Source: Hydrogenophaga sp. (GTDB lineage Bacteria; Pseudomonadota; Gammaproteobacteria; Burkholderiales; Burkholderiaceae_C). Taken from it: a DNA stretch of 19,808 nucleotides. Below the pieces are notes generated by a model, which was not told where the DNA came from, made no database searches, and saw only the letters and a program-made list of their open reading frames with translations. Position numbers and translations under genes: made by a program. Positions 1 through 8,401 of this stretch are shown here, in pieces. How positions within the stretch are numbered: the first letter of the stretch is position 1; each line of letters begins with the position of its first letter. The stretch covers positions 1 to 19,808 of the forward strand of contig JAUXXN010000266.1 of NCBI GenBank assembly GCA_030684755.1, in the 5' to 3' direction.

Positions 1-1
1 T

Positions 2-850
2 GTGCTGATGGTGCTGACCGCCTGGGACGTGTTCCGCCCCAGCAGCGAAACCCTGCTGGCCATCACCACCGCCGGTGCCCTGACGATGGTGCTGGTCTAC
101 GCCATGCTGTGGACTGCCTGGCGCACGGGCGACCGCTGGGTGCGGTGGATCGCGCTGGGCATTCTGCCGGTGCTGATGACCGGCACGCTGCCCATTTTGC
201 GCAATTTCGACCTGATGTCGTGGGGCTTTTTGTCGCAATACGGCATGGTGATCGCCGCTGCAATTGAAGCACCGCTGCTGATCTACGGTCTGTTGCAGCG
301 CTCGTCCATGCAGCACGAAGCCCAGACGCGCGCGCAGGCGCTGGCATTGACCGAACCCCTCACCGGCTTGACCAACCGCCACAACGGCATGCTGCGCCTG
401 CACGACAGCTTGGTGCGCGCCCAGCGCTACAAGCACCACATTGCGCTGCTGCTGATCGATCTGGACAACCACGCTTGGTTTGAAGAGGAGCACGGACGGG
501 AAGTGGCCGACCGCGCTTTGGTGCTCACGGGCTCGCTGCTGCGCTCGGTGGCACGCGACGTGGACAACGCCGCCCGGGTGGACAACAGCAGCTTCATGTT
601 GCTCATGGAGGGCCCGGTGCGGGCAGCACAAGCAGTGGCTGCTGCCACCAGCATCGTGGCTGGGGGCTTGCGCCCTTCGTACCAGCTGCCTGTGGGCGCC
701 ACGCTGCGTTTCAAAGTGGTGCTGGCCCTGCTGCCCAAAAACGACCTTGACTTGCAGCAAGACGCCCGCGCCCACTTGGAGTGGATGCGCAGCAGCCTGG
801 ACGAACTGCGCAAGGACAAACGCAGAAACATCCAGACACTGAATGTATGA
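2..850 (+). CDS. 7TM-DISM membrane protein with degenerate GGDEF domain (5' end missing)
   Basis: The reading frame is open from the left edge, so the true start and any extracellular sensor domain lie outside the window. The visible N-terminal part (about residues 1-100) has several hydrophobic helices of the kind found in the 7TM-DISM transmembrane module. A short coiled linker follows, rich in Gln and Ala. From about residue 115 a GGDEF-like domain begins: the PLTGLTNR entry motif and the metal-binding IDLD strand are present. Where an active diguanylate cyclase has GGDEF, this protein reads DNSSF (within ARVDNSSFMLL). The usual FKxIND nucleotide-binding stretch is also replaced, by HAWFEEEHG. 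Synthesis of cyclic di-GMP is therefore unlikely. I infer a sensory or protein-interaction role at the inner membrane. It ends convergent to lysS with 54 bp between the stop codons. Confidence 0.85.
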   Translation: MLMVLTAWDVFRPSSETLLAITTAGALTMVLVYAMLWTAWRTGDRWVRWIALGILPVLMTGTLPILRNFDLMSWGFLSQYGMVIAAAIEAPLLIYGLLQRSSMQHEAQTRAQALALTEPLTGLTNRHNGMLRLHDSLVRAQRYKHHIALLLIDLDNHAWFEEEHGREVADRALVLTGSLLRSVARDVDNAARVDNSSFMLLMEGPVRAAQAVAAATSIVAGGLRPSYQLPVGATLRFKVVLALLPKNDLDLQQDARAHLEWMRSSLDELRKDKRRNIQTLNV

Positions 851-858
851 CCTCTGTG

Positions 859-894
859 CGGACGGCTTTGCAGGAAATCCCGCCGAGCCGTCCG
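859..894. terminator. Candidate bidirectional hairpin between the GGDEF gene and lysS
   Basis: The 9-bp arms CGGACGGCT (859-867) and AGCCGTCCG (886-894) are perfect inverted repeats around an 18-nt loop, lying between two convergent stop codons. There is no clear T run on either strand. This is either a weak or Rho-assisted terminator or simply an mRNA 3'-end-stabilising hairpin. Confidence 0.45.
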
Positions 895-904
895 TCAGAA
901 CCGA

Positions 905-2482
<1,578 letters not shown>

Positions 2483-2570
2483 AAAAGGAACAGGTGGTTG
2501 CCCAGCGGGCAGATCGGGGTGGAGCAGCGGCACTTTGTAAGCGCCACTCAGACATCACACAAAACCCTGC

Positions 2571-2599
2571 ATTTTAGTTCCCTGTCCCTGCGCTGCCGA
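2571..2599 (-). promoter_or_regulatory. Candidate sigma-70 promoter for lysS
   Basis: On the minus strand, TCGGCA (2599-2594), a 17-bp gap and TAAAAT (2576-2571) match the -35 and -10 consensus at 4/6 and 5/6 positions. This would give a leader of roughly 80 nt before the lysS ATG. The rest of 2483-2618 shows no gene. A GC palindrome at 2604-2613 (GGCGCGCGCC) has no T run. Confidence 0.35.
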
Positions 2600-2618
2600 C
2601 ACCGGCGCGCGCCTGCCT

Positions 2619-3335
2619 TCAATGACCCAGATAGGCTTCTTTCACCTTGGGATCGACCAACAGGTCTTTGCCGCTGCCGGTCATGGTGATTTCACCCGAA
2701 TCCATCACATAGCCACGGTCGGCAATTTGCAGCGCGCGCTGGGCGTTTTGCTCCACCAGCAACACCGTCACGCCTTGGGCCGACACGTCGCGCACCACTT
2801 CAAAAATCTTGTCCACCATGATGGGTGACAAGCCCATGGACGGTTCGTCCAGCAGCAACACCCTGGGCTGGCTCATGAGGGCGCGTGCCATGGCCAGCAT
2901 CTGCTGTTCACCGCCACTCATGGTGCCGGCCAGTTGGTCTTTGCGTTCGCGCAGGCGCGGGAAGATGCCGAACATACGCTCAATGTCGTTGGCAATACCT
3001 GCCTTGTCGGTGCGGATGTAGGCGCCCATCTGCAGGTTTTCGGTGATGGTCATGCGGGTGAACACCCCACGGCCTTCCGGCACCATGGCCAAGCCTTGTT
3101 TAACCAAGTCCCAAGCGCCTTTGCCCTTGATGCTTTTGCCCATGTATTCGATGTCGCCACCTTCAAAGGCGAGTGAGCCCGTGACCGCCTTCATGGTGGT
3201 GGTCTTGCCGGCACCGTTGGAGCCGATCAGCGAGATCAGTTCGCCTTCTCGCACCTCCAGGTCAACGCACTTGACGGCCTTGATACCGCCGTACGAGACT
3301 TTCAGACCGCTGATTTTAAGTAATGTGTTTGCCAT
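2619..3335 (-). CDS. livF: Branched-chain amino-acid-type ABC transporter ATP-binding protein LivF
   Basis: One of the two ATPases that power a HAAT-family importer at the inner membrane. The 238 residues are typical for LivF. Visible motifs are Walker A GSNGAGKTT (38-46), the VPEGRG segment after the Q-loop region (85-90), signature SGGEQQ (140-145) and Walker B LLLDEP (160-165). The switch position reads LLVEQN, where LivF proteins commonly carry Gln instead of the H-loop His. The start is the ATG with GAGGAAAG just upstream. That ribosome-binding site overlaps the livG stop codon (TGAGG), which points to translational coupling. It is the last gene of the livHMGF operon. The actual substrate (Leu/Ile/Val, another amino acid, urea or an aromatic acid) cannot be decided from the ATPase. 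Confidence 0.95.
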   Translation of the reverse strand: MANTLLKISGLKVSYGGIKAVKCVDLEVREGELISLIGSNGAGKTTTMKAVTGSLAFEGGDIEYMGKSIKGKGAWDLVKQGLAMVPEGRGVFTRMTITENLQMGAYIRTDKAGIANDIERMFGIFPRLRERKDQLAGTMSGGEQQMLAMARALMSQPRVLLLDEPSMGLSPIMVDKIFEVVRDVSAQGVTVLLVEQNAQRALQIADRGYVMDSGEITMTGSGKDLLVDPKVKEAYLGH

Positions 3336-3347
3336 GTTGTTCTTTCC

Positions 3348-4118
3348 TCAAGCTCCGCCGGTGCCGAGATAGGCTTCAATCACCTTGGGGTCGCTCTGCA
3401 CTTCGGCAGGCGTTCCCGAAGAAAGTTGTTTGCCGTAGTCCAGCACGGTCACGCGGTCGCACAGGCCCATGACCAGCTTCACATCGTGTTCGATCAACAA
3501 AATGGTGCGGTTGTCGTTGCGGATGCGGTCGATCAGTTCGCGCAACATGACCTTTTCGGTGGCGTTCATGCCGGCGGCCGGTTCGTCGAGCGCGATCAGC
3601 AGGGGATCGGTGGCCAACGCGCGGGCAATTTCCAGACGGCGCTGGTCCCCGTAGCTGAGTGTGCGCGACTTGTAGTCGGCAAACTTGCCAATGCCCACGT
3701 AATCCAGCAGTTCCTGTGCGCGCTGTGCGATCTCGGCCTCTTCTCGCTTGAACCCTGGGGTGCGGAGTATGGCCCCGATCAACCCCGAGTGCGTGCGCAC
3801 GTGGCGCCCGACCATCACGTTTTCCAGCGCTGTCATTTCCGCAAACAGCCGGATGTTCTGGAACGTGCGCGCGATGCCTGCCTTGGCCACCTCGTGCACA
3901 GCCGTGGGCGTGTAAGGCTTGCCGGCCAGCTCAAAGGTGCCACCGTCGGGCGTGTACAGGCCCGTCAGCACGTTGAAGAACGTGGTTTTGCCGGCGCCGT
4001 TGGGACCGATCAGGCCATAGACCTGCCCGCGTTTGATGTCAATACCCACATCGCTCAGGGCCTGCAAGCCCCCGAAGCGTTTGGAGACATTGGCGACTTT
4101 CAGAATGGTTTCAGACAT
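3348..4118 (-). CDS. livG: Branched-chain amino-acid-type ABC transporter ATP-binding protein LivG
   Basis: Second ATPase of the importer, 256 residues. Motifs: Walker A GPNGAGKTT (38-46), Q-loop TFQN (85-88), signature LSYGDQ (154-159), Walker B ALDEP (176-180) and H-loop EHD (210-212). The C-terminal part, after the switch region, has the VLDYGKQLSSGTPAEV segment characteristic of LivG, which separates it from LivF. It starts 12 bp after livM, with AAGGCGA as a modest ribosome-binding site, and is followed after 12 bp by livF. All catalytic motifs are intact. Together with LivF it should form the heterodimeric ATPase that docks on the LivH/LivM permease pair. Confidence 0.95.
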   Translation of the reverse strand: MSETILKVANVSKRFGGLQALSDVGIDIKRGQVYGLIGPNGAGKTTFFNVLTGLYTPDGGTFELAGKPYTPTAVHEVAKAGIARTFQNIRLFAEMTALENVMVGRHVRTHSGLIGAILRTPGFKREEAEIAQRAQELLDYVGIGKFADYKSRTLSYGDQRRLEIARALATDPLLIALDEPAAGMNATEKVMLRELIDRIRNDNRTILLIEHDVKLVMGLCDRVTVLDYGKQLSSGTPAEVQSDPKVIEAYLGTGGA

Positions 4119-4130
4119 GGTTCGCCTTAT

Positions 4131-5228
4131 TCACTTGCTCAGAGATTTGCCGTGCGAGGGCGAGGGCCACAAGCCCTTCGGGCGCATCAACATGATGACG
4201 ATCATGGCCAACGCAATCAGCAACTGGCGCAGGATCTCTGGCCCCAAGCGACCATCGGTCATGGCGGTGAGGGGGTGGGCCACGTGCCGCAACAATTCGG
4301 GCAGCCCAGCCAGCACCAGCGCACCCAGAATCACGCCCGGAATGTGTCCCAGTCCACCCAGCACCACCATGGCCACCACCATCACCGACTCCATCAGAAT
4401 GAAGGACTCCGGGTAGACGCCACGCATGAAGGACGCAAACAGCACGCCAGCCATGCCACCAAAAGTGGCACTCATGCCGAAAGCGGCCAGCTTGAGGTTG
4501 CGGGTGTTCAGGCCCATGGCCTTGGCCGCAATTTCATCTTCGCGAATGGCCATCCAAGCACGACCAATGCGCGAATCCTGCAGTCGGTAGGCGATGACGA
4601 TGGCTATCAACACAAAGCTCAGGATCAGGTAGTAGTACAGCGTCACGGGCTGGAAGGTGTAGCTCCAGTCGCCGAGCGACACCGTAAGGCGCTGGCTCAT
4701 GCTGTGTCCGAATACCGAAACCGCATCGATGTTACTGATGCCCTTGGGGCCGTTGGTCAGGTTGATCGGACGGTCTAGGTTGAGCATGAAGATGCGCACA
4801 ATCTCGCCGAAACCCAAGGTGACGATGGCCAGGTAGTCGCCTCGCAGCTTGAGCACAGGCGCGCCCAGTATGAGCCCGACCACCCCGGCCACGAACCCCG
4901 CCAAGATCATGACCAGCCAGAAATTCATGTGCAGGCCATTGGGGAACATGGCTGCGATGTAAGCAAAGTTCTCGCTCAAGTGCGGCGATGCCAGCAAGCC
5001 GTACATATAGGCTCCCACGGCAAAGAAGGCGATGAAGCCCAGATCCAGCAGGCCGGCGTAGCCGACCACGATGTTCAAGCCAAGGGCCAGCAGGACATAC
5101 AGCAAGGCGACATCAATGATGCGCACCCAGGAGTTGCTCCCGGTGGCTTGCAGCACGATGGGCAGCAGCAGCAGGGCCGCGCCCAGCGCCACGAAGGCGA
5201 CCAACTTGAAAGCTTTGGATTTCAACAT
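4131..5228 (-). CDS. livM: Branched-chain amino-acid-type ABC transporter permease LivM
   Basis: Inner-membrane permease subunit of 365 residues, with about nine or ten hydrophobic segments. Family signatures are the GYAGLLDLGFIAFFAVGAY block (56-74), GDYLAIVTLGFGEIVR (130-145), NGPKGI (159-164) and the cytoplasmic ATPase-docking loop GRAWMAIREDEIAAKAMG (222-239). The N terminus has a positively charged start followed at once by a membrane helix. A strong AAGGAG lies 9 bp before the ATG. The C-terminal tail is basic and Ser-rich. It sits 18 bp downstream of livH and 12 bp upstream of livG, so the four genes are almost certainly one transcript. Confidence 0.95.
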   Translation of the reverse strand: MLKSKAFKLVAFVALGAALLLLPIVLQATGSNSWVRIIDVALLYVLLALGLNIVVGYAGLLDLGFIAFFAVGAYMYGLLASPHLSENFAYIAAMFPNGLHMNFWLVMILAGFVAGVVGLILGAPVLKLRGDYLAIVTLGFGEIVRIFMLNLDRPINLTNGPKGISNIDAVSVFGHSMSQRLTVSLGDWSYTFQPVTLYYYLILSFVLIAIVIAYRLQDSRIGRAWMAIREDEIAAKAMGLNTRNLKLAAFGMSATFGGMAGVLFASFMRGVYPESFILMESVMVVAMVVLGGLGHIPGVILGALVLAGLPELLRHVAHPLTAMTDGRLGPEILRQLLIALAMIVIMLMRPKGLWPSPSHGKSLSK

Positions 5229-5246
5229 GATGGAGCTCCTTGTCGG

Positions 5247-6176
5247 TCAGGCGCGGTCGGCCACACGCTCGCCCAGCAGCCCGGAAGGACGCAGGGTCAA
5301 CACCAGGGCCAGCACGATGAAGGCAAAGATGTCGGTGTACTGGCTGCCCAGGAAACCGCCCGTGAGCTTGCCCAGATAACCGGCGCCCAGAGCCTCAATC
5401 AACCCCAGCAGCAAACCACCCAGCACGGCACCTCCAAGGTTGCCAATGCCACCCATGACCGCCGCCACGAAAGCCTTGAGGCCGGGCATGAAGCCCATGG
5501 CGTGCTGCACCGTGCCATAGTTGGACGCCCACATCACGCCGGCAATCGCTGCCAGCATGGCGCCAATGATGAAGGTAGCGGAAATCACCACGTCGGGCTT
5601 GATGCCCATGAGCGCGGCCACCCGGGGGTTTTCGGCGGTGGCGCGCATGGCGCGGCCCAAGTTGGTGCGGTTGACTATCCACATCAGCAGCGCCAGCACG
5701 ATGGCGGTGGTGGCCAGAATGACGATCTGCGTCAATGAGATCACAGCGCCACCGATTTGAATGGGCTCACTCGAGAGCATTGAGGGATAGGGCTTGGGGT
5801 TCGGCTTCCAGATGATCATGGCGATCGTCTGCAACAGGATCGACATGCCTATGGCTGTGATGAGCGGAGCCAGTCGGGGCGAATTGCGCAGCGGCCTGTA
5901 AGCCAGCTTCTCGATGGTGAAGTTCAGCGCCGCACACACCACCATGGCGATGATGGTGGCCATCAACAAAATCATCCAGCCCGGCACTCCCACCATGGAT
6001 TCGCGCATACCCGCGATGATGGTCCAACTGGTGAGCGCGCCGATCATGAGCACGTCGCCGTGCGCAAAGTTGATCAGCCCGATGATGCCGTACACCATGG
6101 TGTAGCCCAACGCCACCAGCGCGTACATGCTGCCCAGCACCAGACCGTTGATGATCTGCTGAAGCAAGGTGTCCAT
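5247..6176 (-). CDS. livH: Branched-chain amino-acid-type ABC transporter permease LivH
   Basis: First gene of the transporter operon: an inner-membrane permease of 309 residues, the usual LivH length. Recognisable blocks are GLINFAHGDVLMIGA (33-47), the docking loop GRAMRATAENPRVAALMGI (174-192) and the Gly-rich helix MGGIGNLGGAVLGG (241-254). It ends with the LRPSGLLGE segment typical of LivH. The ribosome-binding site GGAGA is 7-8 bp before the ATG. The upstream 229 bp contain no gene. They carry a strong terminator hairpin and a second hairpin close to the ribosome-binding site (see separate entries), so the operon may be controlled in its leader. No periplasmic binding protein gene lies next to it. 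Confidence 0.95.
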   Translation of the reverse strand: MDTLLQQIINGLVLGSMYALVALGYTMVYGIIGLINFAHGDVLMIGALTSWTIIAGMRESMVGVPGWMILLMATIIAMVVCAALNFTIEKLAYRPLRNSPRLAPLITAIGMSILLQTIAMIIWKPNPKPYPSMLSSEPIQIGGAVISLTQIVILATTAIVLALLMWIVNRTNLGRAMRATAENPRVAALMGIKPDVVISATFIIGAMLAAIAGVMWASNYGTVQHAMGFMPGLKAFVAAVMGGIGNLGGAVLGGLLLGLIEALGAGYLGKLTGGFLGSQYTDIFAFIVLALVLTLRPSGLLGERVADRA

Positions 6177-6196
6177 GAAATTTCTCCGTGTTTTTG

Positions 6197-6229
6197 ACAG
6201 GCTCGGGCGGGTTGCCCGGACTGGCCTGT
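6197..6229 (-). promoter_or_regulatory. Hairpin in the livH leader
   Basis: ACAGGC (6197-6202) pairs with GCCTGT (6224-6229), and inside it CGGGC (6204-6208) pairs with GCCCG (6214-6218). In the minus-strand transcript the stem ends about 20 nt before the livH start. It is followed by an A-rich stretch and the GGAGA ribosome-binding site. Without a T run it is not a terminator. It may influence initiation or mRNA stability. Confidence 0.5.
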
Positions 6230-6240
6230 TTCAACTTAGC

Positions 6241-6286
6241 AAAAAACCCGCCAAGCTCGCCCTGTGTACAGGGAAGGCTGCGGGTT
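6241..6286 (-). terminator. Intrinsic terminator between rarA and livH
   Basis: Read on the minus strand, AACCCGC (6286-6280) pairs with GCGGGTT (6251-6245). The inner CCCTGT/ACAGGG stem (6273-6268 with 6265-6260) makes one long, nearly continuous hairpin. Six T residues follow, at 6246-6241. It most simply ends transcripts from the ftsK-lolA-rarA side. Because a possible livH promoter lies just upstream of it, it could also act as an attenuator. Confidence 0.75.
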
Positions 6287-6294
6287 GAATCGGG

Positions 6295-6300
6295 ATTGTA
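6295..6300 (-). promoter_or_regulatory. Candidate -10 box upstream of livH
   Basis: TACAAT on the minus strand (5/6 match to TATAAT). No good -35 sits 16-18 bp upstream. If used, transcription would begin near 6288, right at the foot of the terminator hairpin. The other sequence of this 229-bp gap has a weak CCCTT/AAGGG hairpin near 6333-6349 and no open reading frame of note. Confidence 0.25.
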
Positions 6301-6405
6301 GCTAGGCGTTTTGAGGGCCCCCATGCGTGTAAGCCCTTATAGCGCAAGGGTTTACCCTGATTTCCATATTTCAAACCGCCCTGCATCAGTGCGATTGGTC
6401 TTGCA

Positions 6406-7701
6406 TTAGTTTTTTTGATTGTTCAGTTTTTTGAGTTCGCGCAGCTTATCGGCGATGCGAATCTCCAGTCCACGCTCGACCGGACGGTAAAAACCCGGTG
6501 CGGCCATACCCTCGGGAAGATAATTCTCGCCTGCGGCGAAGCCATCAGCCTCATCATGGGCATACCGGTAGTCTTTTCCGTAGTCCAGTTGCTTCATGAG
6601 TTGGGTGGGTGCATTGCGAAGGTGCATGGGCACCGGGCGGGTGCCATCTTTCTTCACAAAGGCCTTGGCTTCATTCAACGCTTTGTAGACTGCGTTGGAC
6701 TTGGGTGCCACGGCCAGGTAGACCACACATTCGGCCAGCGCCAACTCTCCTTCTGGCGTCCCCAAGCGCTCGTACACCTCGGCCGCATCCAGCGCAAGCC
6801 GCAGCGCTCTCGGATCGGCCAGGCCGATGTCTTCACTCGCCATGCGGATGAACCGGCGCGCCATGTATCGCGGGTCGGCACCGCCGTCGAGCATACGGAC
6901 AAACCAGTACAGCGCGGCGTCGGGATCGGAACCGCGCACGCTTTTGTGCAGCGCACTGATGGTGTCGTAAAACTGCTCGCCGCCCTTGTCGTAGCGCCGC
7001 ATGCGCTCGCCCAGCACACGCAGCAGCCAGTCGTCGGTCACCTCGGACCGCTTTTCGCGCCCAGCAGCGACCGCCAGGGTTTCCAGCGTGTTCAGCAGGC
7101 GCCGAGCGTCGCCGTCAGCATAGGCAATCAGGCGGTCGGCCGCAGCCGCTTGCAGCGGCGGCACCGCGTGAATGGTCTGGGCACGGCCGATGATCTGGCG
7201 CAAATCTTCTTCACCCATGGGCTGCAATACATACACCGCAGCCCTTGAGAGCAAGGCCGAATTGACTTCAAACGACGGGTTTTCGGTGGTGGCACCAATG
7301 AAAGTGAACAGCCCGCTTTCCACGTGCGGCAAAAACGCGTCTTGCTGACTTTTGTTGAAGCGGTGCACCTCGTCCACAAACACGATGGTGCGCTGTGGGT
7401 GCAGACCATCGCGCGCGGCCTCGGCTTTGTCCACCGCTTCGCGGATGTCTTTTACACCCCCCAGCACAGCACTGATGGTGATGAATTGGGCATCAAACGC
7501 ATCGGCCATGAGCCGCGCAATGGTGGTCTTGCCCACCCCAGGCGGACCCCAAAGGATACAACTGTGCGGCTGGCCCGATTCGAACGCCAGACGCAGCGCC
7601 ATGCCCTCGCCCAGCAGGTGCTGCTGCCCGATAACGCTGGCCAGCGTGCGCGGGCGCAGGCGCTCGGCCATGGGCGTGTGCTGGGGTGCGGCTGTGCTCA
7701 C
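6406..7701 (-). CDS. rarA: Replication-associated recombination protein A (AAA+ ATPase)
   Basis: RarA/MgsA is a cytoplasmic AAA+ ATPase, related to clamp-loader subunits, that acts at stalled replication forks. The 431 residues match the family length. Motifs: Walker A GPPGVGKTT (52-60), Walker B VFVDEVH (107-113), sensor 1 GATTENPS (136-143) and sensor 2 GDARRLLNTLE (197-207). The C-terminal tetramerisation region includes ASEDIGLADP (288-297) and LRNAPTQLMK (361-370). The start used is a GTG 18 bp after lolA. An ATG ten codons later (7671) is possible, and neither has a clear ribosome-binding site. It is the last gene of ftsK-lolA-rarA, an order widely seen in proteobacteria, and ends before the terminator at 6241-6286. 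Confidence 0.95.
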   Translation of the reverse strand: MSTAAPQHTPMAERLRPRTLASVIGQQHLLGEGMALRLAFESGQPHSCILWGPPGVGKTTIARLMADAFDAQFITISAVLGGVKDIREAVDKAEAARDGLHPQRTIVFVDEVHRFNKSQQDAFLPHVESGLFTFIGATTENPSFEVNSALLSRAAVYVLQPMGEEDLRQIIGRAQTIHAVPPLQAAAADRLIAYADGDARRLLNTLETLAVAAGREKRSEVTDDWLLRVLGERMRRYDKGGEQFYDTISALHKSVRGSDPDAALYWFVRMLDGGADPRYMARRFIRMASEDIGLADPRALRLALDAAEVYERLGTPEGELALAECVVYLAVAPKSNAVYKALNEAKAFVKKDGTRPVPMHLRNAPTQLMKQLDYGKDYRYAHDEADGFAAGENYLPEGMAAPGFYRPVERGLEIRIADKLRELKKLNNQKN

Positions 7702-7719
7702 AAGCAGAAAACGCCAGGC

Positions 7720-8358
7720 TCAGGGCCGGATCACATCGACGCCCACAGGCACCTGGAAGCGAAAGCGCTCGGCCGTCAGCGGTGCATTGCCCTGCCACTG
7801 GCTGAAGGTGAGCACCGAGCGCTGCCCCAGGCTGTCGGCAATCTCCAGCGCCGTAAGCTGACCTTGGCGGAAACCCACACGCACGCTGTGCAACTGGCCA
7901 TCTTGGGCGCGTGGACGGGCTTCCAGCCACTCCATGCCGTTGTGCGCAGGCGCCGCCTTCAGCTCGAAGGCTTGCGACAAGGCCCGCATGTCGGTGCCCG
8001 CCGCAATCAGGGCGGCGGGCGTGCTGCCCAACACCTCTTGCTGCTGGCGGGCCGTCACCTGGTTCAGGTCCACGTCGTAGAGCCACAGCGTCTGACCATC
8101 GGCCACAATGGTCTGTTCAAACGGCTGGGTGTATTCAAACCGGAACCGGTTGGGCCGCAAAAATTCAAAACGCCCGCTGGACGTCTTGCTGCGTGCCACG
8201 GTTTCGCCGGTGCGCTTGGGCGAGGTGACCACTTGGGTGAAGCTGGCCTGCGCGCTGTTGACTTCGCGCAGGAATTTTTCAAGATCTTGCAGACCATCGG
8301 CCTGCGTTGTGAAGCTGGTCAGCGCGAGCGCGGCGGTTGTGATAAATGTTTTGATCAT
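7720..8358 (-). CDS. lolA: Outer-membrane lipoprotein carrier protein LolA
   Basis: Periplasmic chaperone that takes lipoproteins from the LolCDE complex and hands them to LolB at the outer membrane. It has 212 residues. A Sec signal peptide covers residues 1-20, with a hydrophobic core and likely cleavage after TQA. The mature part begins with an amphipathic helix (LQDLEKFLREVNSAQASFTQ) followed by the SGRFEFLRPNRFRFEY strand block that marks the family. No internal Cys is seen. It lies 43 bp after ftsK and 18 bp before rarA, consistent with one operon. The ribosome-binding site is weak. The assignment rests on the N-terminal blocks and on gene order. Confidence 0.93.
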   Translation of the reverse strand: MIKTFITTAALALTSFTTQADGLQDLEKFLREVNSAQASFTQVVTSPKRTGETVARSKTSSGRFEFLRPNRFRFEYTQPFEQTIVADGQTLWLYDVDLNQVTARQQQEVLGSTPAALIAAGTDMRALSQAFELKAAPAHNGMEWLEARPRAQDGQLHSVRVGFRQGQLTALEIADSLGQRSVLTFSQWQGNAPLTAERFRFQVPVGVDVIRP

Positions 8359-8401
8359 GGCAAGTCAGACCCACTGGCATTCACAAGGTTGCATCGGCGC
8401 C

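Noticed and set aside
2483..2533. GTG start adding 17 residues to LysS
   Set aside because: The residues are Pro-rich and not family-like. The ATG at 2482 gives the expected protein.
2604..2613. GGCGCGCGCC palindrome after livF as a terminator
   Set aside because: Self-complementary but with no loop and no T run. It is likely chance in GC-rich DNA.
3426..4778. 450-codon plus-strand open frame antisense to livG and livM
   Set aside because: His/Gln-rich nonsense typical of an antisense shadow. It crosses two real genes and has no family features.
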